Source: Zobellia galactanivorans
GTDB lineage: Bacteria > Bacteroidota > Bacteroidia > Flavobacteriales > Flavobacteriaceae
Length of the DNA stretch: 64,000 nt
Direction: 5' to 3'
Assembly: GCF_000973105.1 (NCBI RefSeq)
Contig: NC_015844.1
Span: forward strand, 3,654,501 to 3,718,500
Part shown: in pieces, positions 38,747-47,071 of the stretch
How the letters are laid out: each line of letters begins with the position of its first letter
Numbering within the stretch: position 1 is the stretch's first letter
Notes under the pieces: generated by a model
Databases searched by the model: none
What the model was told of the DNA's origin: nothing
The model's input: the letters and a program-made list of their open reading frames with translations, nothing else
Program-made: the position numbers and the translations under genes

Positions 38747-40933
38747 ATGAATAAATACATATTGAGCGCAATGCTCACAATTATAACGTGCTTTTCTATA
38801 AAAGCGCAAACATCTGATATACAAATAAAGGTAACTTCAGAATCCGAAAACGAACCGTTATTTGGAGCAACAGTATATTTTGAGGAATTAGAAAAAGGAG
38901 CAGTAACCGATTTTGACGGAATTGCAACTTTTAACGAAATTCCGAATGGCGAACATATTATCATAGTTTCTTTTTTAGGCTTTGAAACTCTAAAAACAAC
39001 TATTCAAATCCCAAGTAATTCAGACTTGATTTTCAAATTAAAAAGTGGAGGAAACGAATTGGACGAAGTTGTATTACAATCTTCAAGAAGTACAAGAACC
39101 GTAAAAAAAATTCCAACAAGAATTGAATTTATTGGAGTTGAGGAATTGGGAGAAAAAGCAATTATGAATCCAACCAATATTTCAATGGTTCTACGTGAAA
39201 GTACAGGAATACAAATGCAACAAACATCTTTAAGTAGTGGAAGTACAAACATTAGAATTCAAGGTCTTGATGGTCGTTACACACAACTTTTGAGGGATGG
39301 ATTTCCACTTTATGGAGGCTTTTCAAGTGGTTTGAGTATTTTACAAATTCCACCTTTAGATTTGCAACAATTTGAAATTATTAAAGGAAGTTCATCTACA
39401 CTTTATGGTGGTGGAGCAATTGCAGGTTTAATAAATATGGTATCAAAAACACCTGACGAAGAACCTGCTTTAGATATTATGCTTACGCAAACACAAGCGT
39501 TGGGAAGTACTGCAAATGTATTTTACAGTAAACGGAATGAAAAGTTTGGTATTTCGCTTTACGGTTCTGGTCACTATCAAAAAGCTTATGACCCAGAAGA
39601 TGATGGTTTTAGTAATTTACCAAAAACTAAATCTATTTCATTTAATCCAAAATTCTTTTATTATCCATCTGCCAAAACTACGTTTTGGTTAGGTCTAAAC
39701 GGAACTTATGACGATAGAATTGGTGGAGACATTACTAAAATAGAAAGTGGCGAAAATGGAATTCATCAATATACAGAGGAAAACATTTCAAAAAGATTGA
39801 GTAGTCAAGCAGTTTACAAAACTCAAATAGATTCTATTAGTTCTTTGAACATTAAAAATAGTGTATCCTTTTTCGATAGAAATTTAACGATTCCCGATTT
39901 CAATTTTGATGGTAAACAAACCAACACATTTACGGAAATCACTTATCAAAGAGAGACTTCAAAAGCGGATTGGATTTTTGGAGCAAATTTATACACTTCC
40001 AACTTTGATGAAAATGATAATGCAACTTTGCAACGTGACCAAACCGACATCACTTACGGTATGTTTGCTAACAATATTTATGACCTTTCCGATAGTTGGA
40101 TTTTAGAAACTGGATTAAGAGCAGATTACAATACTGATTTTGGCTTTTTTCCGCTTCCAAGAATTTCTGTGCTTTATAAAAATGATAATGGATTTTCAAG
40201 TAGAATTGGTGGTGGTTTAGGTTACAAAATTCCAGATATTTTTACAGAAGAGGCTGAATTTATAAACTTTGAAAATGTACTTGGCATTGACAAATCTTCA
40301 TTAAAGGCAGAACGTTCTTATGGTGTAAATTTAGATTTCAATTATCAAACACGTTTATTTGAAACCATAGGTTTTTCTATTAATCAACTTTTTTACGTTA
40401 CTGCGATTAATAACGGTTTGCTGTTAAATAGTACAGACAGCGGAATGTTTGCATTTGAAAATGCAACTGATGAAATTTTAAGTAAAGGAGCAGAAACCAA
40501 TATAAAGTTTACCTATAAAGATTTTAGATGGTTTTTAAATTACGCTTTTATAGATACAAAACTGAACTATTTAGCTGGAAATCCGCAAAAACCATTAACC
40601 GCAAAACATAACGCAGGAAGTGTATTGATGTACGAATCTGATAAATGGAGAATTGGCTACGAAACATTTTATACAGGAAAACAGTTTTTATCAAACGGAA
40701 CAGAAACGACAGATTTTGTAACTATGGGTTTACTTTTAATGCGTAATTTTAAATTTGGTAGTGCATTTGTGAACTTTGAAAATTTCACAGACAGAAGACA
40801 AAGTAGGTTTTCACCTTTGGTTTTACCACCACACGAAAATCCAGAATTTCCAGAAATCTATGCGCCAACTGATGGTTTTATTTTTAGCGTTGGAATTATT
40901 ATTAAACCATTTGGAAACGAAGACCACGATTAA
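38747..40933 (+). CDS. TonB-dependent outer-membrane receptor
   Basis: A 728-aa receptor with signal peptide (MNKYILSAMLTIITCFSIKA), an N-terminal carboxypeptidase-regulatory-like beta domain (residues 24-105: GATVYFEELEKGAVTDFDGI), then a plug domain (residues about 120-240: NIRIQGLDGRYTQLLRDGFP, GSSSTLYGGGAIAGLINMVS) and a 22-strand type barrel ending in a typical aromatic strand. There is no SusD partner, so it is a metal or siderophore/cofactor receptor rather than a glycan importer. The adjacent Fur-family regulator and the His/Cys-rich small protein point to zinc, copper or iron. GC content is visibly low, like other cassettes. Confidence 0.88.
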   Translation: MNKYILSAMLTIITCFSIKAQTSDIQIKVTSESENEPLFGATVYFEELEKGAVTDFDGIATFNEIPNGEHIIIVSFLGFETLKTTIQIPSNSDLIFKLKSGGNELDEVVLQSSRSTRTVKKIPTRIEFIGVEELGEKAIMNPTNISMVLRESTGIQMQQTSLSSGSTNIRIQGLDGRYTQLLRDGFPLYGGFSSGLSILQIPPLDLQQFEIIKGSSSTLYGGGAIAGLINMVSKTPDEEPALDIMLTQTQALGSTANVFYSKRNEKFGISLYGSGHYQKAYDPEDDGFSNLPKTKSISFNPKFFYYPSAKTTFWLGLNGTYDDRIGGDITKIESGENGIHQYTEENISKRLSSQAVYKTQIDSISSLNIKNSVSFFDRNLTIPDFNFDGKQTNTFTEITYQRETSKADWIFGANLYTSNFDENDNATLQRDQTDITYGMFANNIYDLSDSWILETGLRADYNTDFGFFPLPRISVLYKNDNGFSSRIGGGLGYKIPDIFTEEAEFINFENVLGIDKSSLKAERSYGVNLDFNYQTRLFETIGFSINQLFYVTAINNGLLLNSTDSGMFAFENATDEILSKGAETNIKFTYKDFRWFLNYAFIDTKLNYLAGNPQKPLTAKHNAGSVLMYESDKWRIGYETFYTGKQFLSNGTETTDFVTMGLLLMRNFKFGSAFVNFENFTDRRQSRFSPLVLPPHENPEFPEIYAPTDGFIFSVGIIIKPFGNEDHD

Positions 40934-40935
40934 TT

Positions 40936-41352
40936 ATGAAAACAATTGAAGAATTTTTAGAATCAAAAAATATTCGAGTAACTGCAATGCGTTTATTAAT
41001 ATATAAGTTCCTTGCCGAAAAACAAGTTGCAGTTACATTAAGTGATATAGAAAATGCTTTTGAGAAAGCAGATAGGACAACATTATACAGAACTATTAAA
41101 ACATTTGAAGAAAAAGAAATTGTGCATCAAATAGATGATGGCACAGGAATTACGAAATATGCTTTGTGTGAGAAAGGTTGTAATTGTGAGATTGAAACCG
41201 ATTTGCATTTACATTTTCATTGTAATAACTGTAACGAAACCATTTGTTTAACAGAACATAAAATTCCTCAAATAAAAGTGCCTGATGGATTTGTTTCAGA
41301 AAACGTAAACTTGGTTGTAAAAGGCATTTGCGATAAATGTAGCGGACAATAA
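40936..41352 (+). CDS. Fur-family metalloregulator
   Basis: A 138-aa Fur/Zur-type repressor, 2 bp after the receptor stop. Residues 1-75 form the winged helix (ESKNIRVTAMRLLIYKFLAE ... ADRTTLYRTIKTFEEKEIVH). The C-terminal dimer domain has the metal residues HLHFHCNNC (about residue 93-101) and a final CDKC. It probably senses zinc or iron and controls the operon through the near-identical 18-bp sites at 38337 and 41354. Regulator and target being carried on the same cassette makes the unit self-contained. Confidence 0.9.
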   Translation: MKTIEEFLESKNIRVTAMRLLIYKFLAEKQVAVTLSDIENAFEKADRTTLYRTIKTFEEKEIVHQIDDGTGITKYALCEKGCNCEIETDLHLHFHCNNCNETICLTEHKIPQIKVPDGFVSENVNLVVKGICDKCSGQ

Positions 41353-41353
41353 A

Positions 41354-41371
41354 TGCACTTCCATTGCATTG
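41354..41371. promoter_or_regulatory. Candidate Fur-type operator (copy 2)
   Basis: TGCACTTCCATTGCATTG, inside the dyad AATGCA...TGCATT, repeats the site at 38337-38354 with three changes. It lies between the fur stop and the methyltransferase gene and may control the latter separately. Confidence 0.5.
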
Positions 41372-41405
41372 GTTATTATAGCATTTTTACATAAAATTAG
41401 AAATT

Positions 41406-41990
41406 ATGTTATTATTCGCTTATCTCATATTGTATTTTTTATTGGTCTTTGTTTTAAGGTCTGTATTACTTTGGAAAAAAACTGGAATAAATCCATTCAC
41501 ATTTGAAAAAACAGATAATGCACACGATTATAATGGCAAGATTTTTACATTTATCACAGTTCTTGAGCTAATTGTTATAGGAATCTATGCTTTCAAAGAA
41601 GAATGGTATCAATATTTACTTCCTTTTTGGTATTTGGAAAATCAAACTTTACAGAAAATTGGTTGGGTACTTTTGTTGGTATCGCTGATTTTTGTTTGGT
41701 TTTCTCAAAGCCAAATGGCAAATTCTTGGAGAATCGGAATTGATGAAAACAACAAAACCAAATTGGTAACAAAAGGAGTATTTTCAATTTCAAGAAATCC
41801 TATATTTTTAGGAATAATGATTACGAATATTGGGTTATTCCTTGTAATTCCTAATGCATTTACATTACTAATAATTTCATTATCTACTTTAAGCATAAAT
41901 ACACAAATACGTTTGGAAGAAGAATTTTTAAAACGTGAATTCAGAAATGAATATAAAGAATACGCAAAAAAAGTAAGACGATGGATTTAA
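41406..41990 (+). CDS. Isoprenylcysteine carboxyl methyltransferase-family membrane protein
   Basis: A 194-aa polytopic protein with about five hydrophobic segments. The C-terminal signature GVFSISRNPIFLG ... RLEEEFLKREFRNEYKEYAKKVRRWI is that of the ICMT/PEMT-like membrane methyltransferase family (SAM-binding RNP motif and the E-E...Y..Y...RW end). In bacteria, members methylate lipids or unknown substrates and often occur with metal-efflux genes. It is the last gene of cassette 1. Confidence 0.85.
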   Translation: MLLFAYLILYFLLVFVLRSVLLWKKTGINPFTFEKTDNAHDYNGKIFTFITVLELIVIGIYAFKEEWYQYLLPFWYLENQTLQKIGWVLLLVSLIFVWFSQSQMANSWRIGIDENNKTKLVTKGVFSISRNPIFLGIMITNIGLFLVIPNAFTLLIISLSTLSINTQIRLEEEFLKREFRNEYKEYAKKVRRWI

Positions 41991-42006
41991 TAATTAACGT
42001 AAAATT

Positions 42007-42089
42007 GCCAACGCTTAAAGCCATACACATTTACAGTCGCATCATCCAAGCTTCACCAAAACTGTAAAAGAGTATGTCTTGCCAACGCT
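42007..42089. repeat. Stem-loop with flanking TTGCCAACGCT repeats, right of the metal operon
   Basis: TTGCCAACGCT occurs at 42005-42015 and 42079-42089. Between them, CATACACATTTACAGT (42022-42037) and ACTGTAAAAGAGTATG (42061-42076) are 14/16 complementary. With the related stem-loop at 38216-38302 it brackets the metal operon inside cassette 1. Confidence 0.6.
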
Positions 42090-42143
42090 CACTTTGGAAC
42101 TAAATAACAAACATCGGAAAACCAAGCTGAACGTGAAAAGCAC

Positions 42144-42346
42144 TATGCACAACAACGTGTATAAAACATAGCTATTATAGGCTTTCCGAGAGGTTTTTGT
42201 GTATTTGCAAAGTACGCCAAATTTTTAATTTTGTATATTTGAAAAAGTAAAATTAAATATAAAAATTAAAAATTCGGCTCGTGCTAAATCTGAAAAATAA
42301 GTGTTTATTTATACGCTACGTTTCATACACAAGACCGTTGTAGTGC
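42144..42346 (+). repeat. attC-like element 1 (end of cassette 1)
   Basis: Opens with TATGCACAAC (42144-42153), the exact complement of GTTGTGCATA at 38165. The inner arms TGTATAAAACATAGC (42158-42172) and GCTACGTTTCATACA (42315-42329) differ at two positions, both G.T wobbles on the bottom strand. Ends ACCG|TT where cassette 2 starts (GTTGTAGTGC, 42337). The central loop resembles that of element 7. Confidence 0.8.
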
Positions 42347-42362
42347 ATTTGAGAAAACCGAT

Positions 42363-42854
42363 ATGCTGAAAATAATCCGAATAACATTTTACATAGTTTT
42401 GTCCCTTTTTTTATTGGACATTTTCGACTTGTTTCTAACCAAAATCGAATTTTTAAAAGCAATAATTTATTACGGAATTTTGATTTTACCTATTCCTTTG
42501 CTCATAATGGAATTTAAAGCTAATCGAAATTTGTCTGAACCAATTTTAAGAAAGGCAATCCCAATTTTAACAATCATTGGACTGATTTACTTAAATCCTT
42601 TAAAAATTCTATTCAATATTGCGACTTGGAAAACCCAAACTGTTAAACTGATTAATGAAAATAAAGGAAATCATAAAGTTGAATTTCAAATGAAAGATAT
42701 TGGAGCTTTAGGATATGCGAAACGAAATGCTGAAGTCTATTATTTGACCAAGTATTTTTATTTAGTACTATCCGAAAATTATGACGAACGGAATTTTTTC
42801 GGAACTGACTGGAAAAGAATTGACAAAAACATAAATGAAATTGGTTTAAAATAA
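42363..42854 (+). CDS. Cassette 2: small membrane protein of unknown function
   Basis: A 163-aa protein with two or three N-terminal hydrophobic segments (residues 5-25, 33-48, 68-90) and a soluble C-terminal domain of about 70 residues (IGALGYAKRNAEVYYLTKYF). I recognise no family. The ATG lies 26 bp from the cassette junction (CCG|TTGTAGTGC), leaving almost no leader, and the gene stops 53 bp before the closing repeat. It is AT-rich, like its neighbours. Confidence 0.75.
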   Translation: MLKIIRITFYIVLSLFLLDIFDLFLTKIEFLKAIIYYGILILPIPLLIMEFKANRNLSEPILRKAIPILTIIGLIYLNPLKILFNIATWKTQTVKLINENKGNHKVEFQMKDIGALGYAKRNAEVYYLTKYFYLVLSENYDERNFFGTDWKRIDKNINEIGLK

Positions 42855-42906
42855 AAATAACGTCGGATTTTACTCTGACTTGAAAATAGAAACGGAAATA
42901 AAAAAC

Positions 42907-43043
42907 GCACTACAACAAAGTATATAATTTATTGCTAGTTCTAGCTTGCTTACGAAAATTCTCGCGAATTTTCTATTCGGTTTTTATTTGCTAACTTAGT
43001 TACTTAATCACGCAACAAACCATATACAGAACCGTTGTAAACA
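42907..43043 (+). repeat. attC-like element 2 (end of cassette 2)
   Basis: GCACTACAAC (42907-42916) complements GTTGTAGTGC at 42337. Inner arms GTATATAATTTATTGC (42920-42935) and GCAACAAACCATATAC (43012-43027) have three differences, all bottom-strand G.T wobbles. The central loop (CTTACGAAAATTCTCGCGAA) is nearly shared with element 4. Ends ACCG|TTGTAAACA. Confidence 0.85.
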
Positions 43044-43046
43044 ATT

Positions 43047-43898
43047 TTGAAAAACCATCCAGAAATACAAAAACAACATCGACTTTCTCAAGTTTACTTG
43101 AAAAAATTCGGGTATCAAGAAGATGAAGAATGGATGGTTTCTATTATGGAATTAGGTAAAGGTAAAACTGAAAATGTAAAAATTTCAGAATTTACAGCAG
43201 AGGAAAATGTTTTTGATTTGCCGTTTAAAGACTTTGAACTTCGACGTCATTTCGAAACATTGAGCGGAAGATTAGAAAGCGACTACAATCGACTAATTAA
43301 CAACATTGAAAATCAAAAAAGACTTACACCTAAAGACAAAGACCTTTTGAATCATTTCGTCCCTAATATTTTATGTAGGACAACTCATTTCAGATTTTTT
43401 ATTAGAGGATTAATCGACAATATTGATACTAGAAAAAAATTATTGAATGAAATAACTATATTCAAAGAAGACGAGGGACAAACTGAATTTCTCTTAAATA
43501 TTTTGAAACCCGAAACACATTTGAATATTGTTGTTGGAACTCTTATGAATCATATGGTTTATGTTTTTAGACATTTCAAAAAAATAGTTTTAAAAAGCCC
43601 TAAAGGTTATGGCTGGTTGACATCTGACAATCCAATATACATTGACTTTCAGGAAAAACACGAATGGATAATACCAATCGAATCTGAATTGTACTTTCCG
43701 CTTTCAAAGGAATACTGTGTGTTTTTATTTCATCAAGAATCTGAACTAAAATCAAACCCATTGCGGAATTTAAGACAAGACAGAATAAATCAAATTGATT
43801 TCAATTTATTTGACAAATTAGCGAATAAAATTGCTCGGAATTTGGACAAGTATTTAGTTTTCAGCGAAAGATATGAACCGACAATTATACGTGAATAA
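43047..43898 (+). CDS. Cassette 3: DUF4238-like protein
   Basis: A 283-aa soluble protein starting at a TTG at 43047, only 13 bp inside the cassette junction; no ATG is available before the conserved start. The beginning KQHRLSQVYLKKFG and the later YGWLTSDNPIYIDF match the DUF4238 pattern (H-x-x-PQxYLKxF and TSDNP). DUF4238 proteins are widespread single genes in bacteria, with no settled function. The gene ends 5 bp before the closing repeat TGTTTACAAC. Confidence 0.75.
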   Translation: MKNHPEIQKQHRLSQVYLKKFGYQEDEEWMVSIMELGKGKTENVKISEFTAEENVFDLPFKDFELRRHFETLSGRLESDYNRLINNIENQKRLTPKDKDLLNHFVPNILCRTTHFRFFIRGLIDNIDTRKKLLNEITIFKEDEGQTEFLLNILKPETHLNIVVGTLMNHMVYVFRHFKKIVLKSPKGYGWLTSDNPIYIDFQEKHEWIIPIESELYFPLSKEYCVFLFHQESELKSNPLRNLRQDRINQIDFNLFDKLANKIARNLDKYLVFSERYEPTIIRE

Positions 43899-43903
43899 AA
43901 AAC

Positions 43904-43960
43904 TGTTTACAACAAAGAACTGAGTTAAAAAACAACTGTTTCCTCGGTTAATTTTAAAAC
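43904..43960 (+). repeat. attC-like element 3, left remnant
   Basis: TGTTTACAAC (43904-43913) complements the cassette 3 start GTTGTAAACA at 43034, so the 5' end of an attC-like element is present. AACTGAG and CTCGGTT nearby may be short inner arms. The rest has been replaced or displaced by the IS110 element; the right limit is not determined. Confidence 0.5.
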
Positions 43961-44025
43961 ATAATTATTCTTTGCCAAAACCTAAAAATAAATCTTGGCT
44001 TTTTTGACATCACTGCTTTTTCAAT

Positions 44026-44997
44026 CTATCCCTTGACTTGGGCGGACACATAGTTCTCATCATAGGGCAACCCTGATTTGGCAATTGCAAATGCCTGTTT
44101 CAGCAACTTGTTGGCCACCGCTATCAAGGCCAATTTTTTACTTTTCCCCTTCGCTACGATCCGTTCATAAACGGCCCTGCATGCCTTATTATGTTTACAG
44201 GCCGAAAAGGCACATAAAAAAAGTAGGTTGCGGAGCTTACGGTTGCCCATTTTACTTATTCTGGCCTTGCCCCTGACACTACTGCCCGACATGCGTATAA
44301 TCGGTGTCAGCCCCACATAGCTGCAAAGCTGGCCAGCAGTGTCGAACTTGTTGAAACCGTCGGTAACCACGATCAAGAACAGCGCCGTTTTGGTTCCTAG
44401 TCCCGGGATGCTCTTCAAGTCCGTCAACTGTTTTTGTTGTCCTTGTTTGACCAGGCTTAAAATACGGACCTCCAAACAATCGATTTCCACGTCCAGATGC
44501 TTCAGGCTGCGACTAAGGGAGCGATAGACCACTTTGGACGGCCTGCCCAATGTTCGCTCTCCGTGAAGCTTGTTTTTGATCGCGGTCCGTTGTTTGAGAT
44601 AAACATCAAGTAAGCGAAATAACTGGAGACATTCCGCCTGGGTCTCGTTCACGGCGTCATATAGCGGAACCGTATTTGCTATTGCGTACCCACAGATTGC
44701 CTTGGCATCGCTCTTGTCCGTCTTGATCTTAGATAATCGCATTTGAACAAAACGTTTTACCTGTAGGGGGTTCACCACGGAAACGGAGATATCATGGCTA
44801 AAAAGATATTGAGCTAAACGATAGTGGTAATACCCTGTAGCTTCCATAACCACCAAAGCCCCCGTTGGCAATGTCTTGGCGAACAATTTAAACCCTTGCG
44901 GAGTATTTTTGAATTGGGAATGGCCACTTTCACTTCCATAAACATCAAAGACATCTTTACTGATATCTACTCCAAAAATTTCTTTATATTTATTCAT
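44026..44997 (-). CDS. IS110-family transposase
   Basis: A 323-aa IS110-type recombinase. The N-terminal DEDD (RuvC-like) domain shows D in IFGVDISKDVFDVY, E in VVMEATGYYHYR and D in KIKTDKSDAKAI. The C-terminal Transposase_20 domain has SIPGLGTKTALFLIV and the serine-containing RMSGSSVRGKARISKMGNRK. IS110 enzymes insert without duplicating the target and are directed by an RNA from the element's own noncoding end. It stands in the broken attC-like element 3. The noncoding 213 bp upstream of it, rather than downstream, suggests the IS110 rather than IS1111 subgroup. Element ends are not fixed. Confidence 0.92.
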   Translation of the reverse strand: MNKYKEIFGVDISKDVFDVYGSESGHSQFKNTPQGFKLFAKTLPTGALVVMEATGYYHYRLAQYLFSHDISVSVVNPLQVKRFVQMRLSKIKTDKSDAKAICGYAIANTVPLYDAVNETQAECLQLFRLLDVYLKQRTAIKNKLHGERTLGRPSKVVYRSLSRSLKHLDVEIDCLEVRILSLVKQGQQKQLTDLKSIPGLGTKTALFLIVVTDGFNKFDTAGQLCSYVGLTPIIRMSGSSVRGKARISKMGNRKLRNLLFLCAFSACKHNKACRAVYERIVAKGKSKKLALIAVANKLLKQAFAIAKSGLPYDENYVSAQVKG

Positions 44998-45210
44998 AAG
45001 GATTGATTTAAGAAAGGACGACCTACTTTTTTTTCAACAACTTGAAATCGAGATCTAAAGTCTCATAGAACTGAACGAAATGGAAGTAGAAAAGAGCGGG
45101 GATCATCAATGTTGACGGAATCATAAGTTCCAACGGTAACCTTGACCTTAATCCGCTCTTTCGTTCTCTCTGGTTAATACTATAAATTTAAAGAGAATCA
45201 AACTTAAGAT
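44998..45210 (-). ncRNA. Candidate IS110 guide (bridge) RNA region
   Basis: The noncoding stretch upstream of the transposase, read on the minus strand, has a stem GAAAGAGCGG / CCGCTCTTTTC (about 45164-45090) enclosing a loop with an inner GGAA/TTCC hairpin. The loop contains GGTTACCGTTG (45141-45131 on the minus strand), 10/11 identical to GGTAACCGTTG at 45211-45221, which is the DNA abutting this end of the element. That is the layout of an IS110 bridge RNA target loop. Ends and expression are inferred. Confidence 0.45.
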
Positions 45211-45216
45211 GGTAAC

Positions 45217-46934
45217 CGTTGCACAACCCCATAATCATTAAAATAACGACTCACATAACCGCTTTTTAAGGCGGTTTTATCTTTTAGACCACTGGCCAAC
45301 CTATATTTTTTGGGTAGCCTACAAGTGAACTTTCAAGTGCTTGGAAGCAGTTTTTTGCGATGCGCGGCAAAACAAAGCTTTCCGCCCCGCTTTTTGAACG
45401 CTTTTCCGTGAATTTCAGGTACTTTTTCAGGTTGTAGGCAATCGCCGAGAGGTGCATCACCTTGTTCGCCTGTTCGAGCCCTATGGTGTTCACCTTCCGC
45501 ATGCCCATGAACTGTGTCAACGTTCCAAAAACGGGCTCTACCGTACTCTGTCGCTTGCCCTTCATATAGCGCCCCAATTTACTGTTCACCCTTTTGATGT
45601 TACGTTCATATTCTTCTCGGTAATAGGTAACACTGAACTTCTTTTCCTGAGCGCTTTTGCCCAAACAGGTCCGTCGTAAGGGACAATCGATACAAACATG
45701 TTTCCGTGCCCTATATTCCTTCTTTTTGGTGCCCGTACGGTGATCGTTGAACACCTTGGTGAAGGGTATCACCTTGCCCTGCGGACATACGTAATGGTCT
45801 TCTGTATTGTTATAGGTGAATCCGTCCGGACCGCCCTTGTAAGTGCCATGGGGCGGAATGAAGCTCTTTAACCCTGTTTTCTCCAAAAAGGCATAGTTCC
45901 CGCCACTGCTATACCCGGTGTCCGCTACGCAGTTCTCCCAGACCAGGCCCTGCTTCCACAACCTTGCCCGAAGTCTTTGGACGATATCCGGCAACTGTTG
46001 GTTGTCCTTCCCGTCGGCATGGTAGGCCCTGATGTCCGTGATCACATGGTTCGCCGTATCGACGCTCAATTGGGAAAGGTAGTTCAGTTTTCTGGCCTTG
46101 CCCGGTTTTACGCTGATGCGTGCATCGGGATCCGTGGGGCTGTAGTGCGTTTTGTTGCTCGTATACTTGGCCCCCTTGTTCTTGGCGCCCGGGCGTTGGT
46201 CCTGGTCCTTCGCCCATTTTTTGTTCCTGCCCTTTATCGCCGCCAGTTCGTTCTTGCTTGCAGTGACACTACGCTGGCCCTTGTCGGAGCTGTCGTTCTT
46301 GCTCTTGCGATGCGGCTCCCCTTTTTTGTCCATTGCACTCAGGACACGTACCTTGCGCAGGTGTTCGTCCAGTTCCCTTTCGGGCACCTTAAGTTCCAAG
46401 GTGTCCATGCTCGCGTTGGCCTTCACAGGTGCGGAATCTATGGCCTGGGTATGGCCGCTCACCATTCCCTTCTCCACGCACATACTCAACACCTTGGTGA
46501 AGACTTCCTCGAAGACACTTTCGGGGAACAGTTGACGCGTACGGCTTATCGTACTGTGCCAGGGCAGTTCCTCGTCGATATCGTAGCCGATAAAATAAAG
46601 GATGTCCAACCGCAGGGAACAATGGGCCATGAGCCTGCGGTCGCTGATGATGTTCTCCAGATAGCCCACAAGGCAGAGCTTGAAGAAGACCACTGGGTCT
46701 ATGCTCTTTTGGCCGCTGTTCCCGTAATAGCCTTCGGTAAGGCCGTAAAGGAAGCGTAGCTCCAAAACCTCTTTCAACCGCCTGTAGAAATTGTTCTTGG
46801 GGATTCGCTCGCTCAACTGGAAATGGGCGAACAGTTTTTCTTGATACTCCTTTTTTCCCTGCATACCTAAAATTAACGACCCAACGTTAAGATCTCCTTT
46901 AGCCTATGTGGTTTTTTCGTTAACTTGTGCAACA
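45217..46934. mobile_element. IS1182-family element, copy 1
   Basis: Contains one transposase on the minus strand. GTTGCACAA (45218-45226) and TTGTGCAAC (46925-46933) are perfect 9-bp terminal inverted repeats. The left flank GTAACC is shared with copy 2 and with the 137-bp element at 54482. A hairpin with T tract (AACCGC/GCGGTT, 45257-45276, then TTTTATCTTTT) would stop plus-strand read-through into the element. The ends also fit the cassette-junction pattern ACCG|TT ... AAC, so the exact element limits are uncertain. Confidence 0.7.
45284..46864 (-). CDS. IS1182-family transposase (copy 1)
   Basis: A 526-aa DDE transposase. The N-terminal part has the InsH-like domain (FRYLYG-type ELRFLYGLTEGYYGNSGQ ... 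ELPWHSTISRTRQLFP). Catalytic residues are D in QAIDSAPVKANAS, D in CVADTGYSSG and E in QSTVEPVFGTL. A zinc-finger-like HVCIDCPLRRTCLGK precedes the last. It is about 92 percent identical by eye to copy 2 (52118-53692), so both came from the same element. Its GC is higher than that of the surrounding cassettes. The frame is intact and possibly active. Confidence 0.93.
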   Translation of the reverse strand: MQGKKEYQEKLFAHFQLSERIPKNNFYRRLKEVLELRFLYGLTEGYYGNSGQKSIDPVVFFKLCLVGYLENIISDRRLMAHCSLRLDILYFIGYDIDEELPWHSTISRTRQLFPESVFEEVFTKVLSMCVEKGMVSGHTQAIDSAPVKANASMDTLELKVPERELDEHLRKVRVLSAMDKKGEPHRKSKNDSSDKGQRSVTASKNELAAIKGRNKKWAKDQDQRPGAKNKGAKYTSNKTHYSPTDPDARISVKPGKARKLNYLSQLSVDTANHVITDIRAYHADGKDNQQLPDIVQRLRARLWKQGLVWENCVADTGYSSGGNYAFLEKTGLKSFIPPHGTYKGGPDGFTYNNTEDHYVCPQGKVIPFTKVFNDHRTGTKKKEYRARKHVCIDCPLRRTCLGKSAQEKKFSVTYYREEYERNIKRVNSKLGRYMKGKRQSTVEPVFGTLTQFMGMRKVNTIGLEQANKVMHLSAIAYNLKKYLKFTEKRSKSGAESFVLPRIAKNCFQALESSLVGYPKNIGWPVV

Positions 46935-47066
46935 GGCACAATGTATAACCGCAATTACGGCGGATTCGACTACGTCCGAATCCACTCGGAATTGCTAAGG
47001 TCTGTGATTAAACGAAAAACATTAATTTTAACCCCGTAACTACGGTTATACTAACCGTTACCACAC
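46925..47066 (+). repeat. attC-like element 3b (before cassette 4)
   Basis: Inner arms GTATAACCGCAATTACGG (46943-46960) and CCGTAACTACGGTTATAC (47034-47051) differ at two positions, both bottom-strand G.T wobbles. The 5' core is TTGTGCAAC (46925-46933), which pairs with GTTGCACAA at 45218 across the IS1182 copy. Ends TAACCG|TTACCACAC, the start of cassette 4. Confidence 0.75.
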
Positions 47067-47071
47067 ATTAG

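Noticed and set aside
38747-40933. SusC-type receptor of a polysaccharide-utilisation locus
   Set aside because: No SusD-like gene follows, and the neighbours are a Fur regulator and a metal-associated protein. The receptor is better read as a metal or cofactor importer.
45977-46759. Plus-strand frames opposite the IS1182 transposases (also near 52784-53317)
   Set aside because: They mirror the transposase codons, recur in both copies for that reason, and match nothing.
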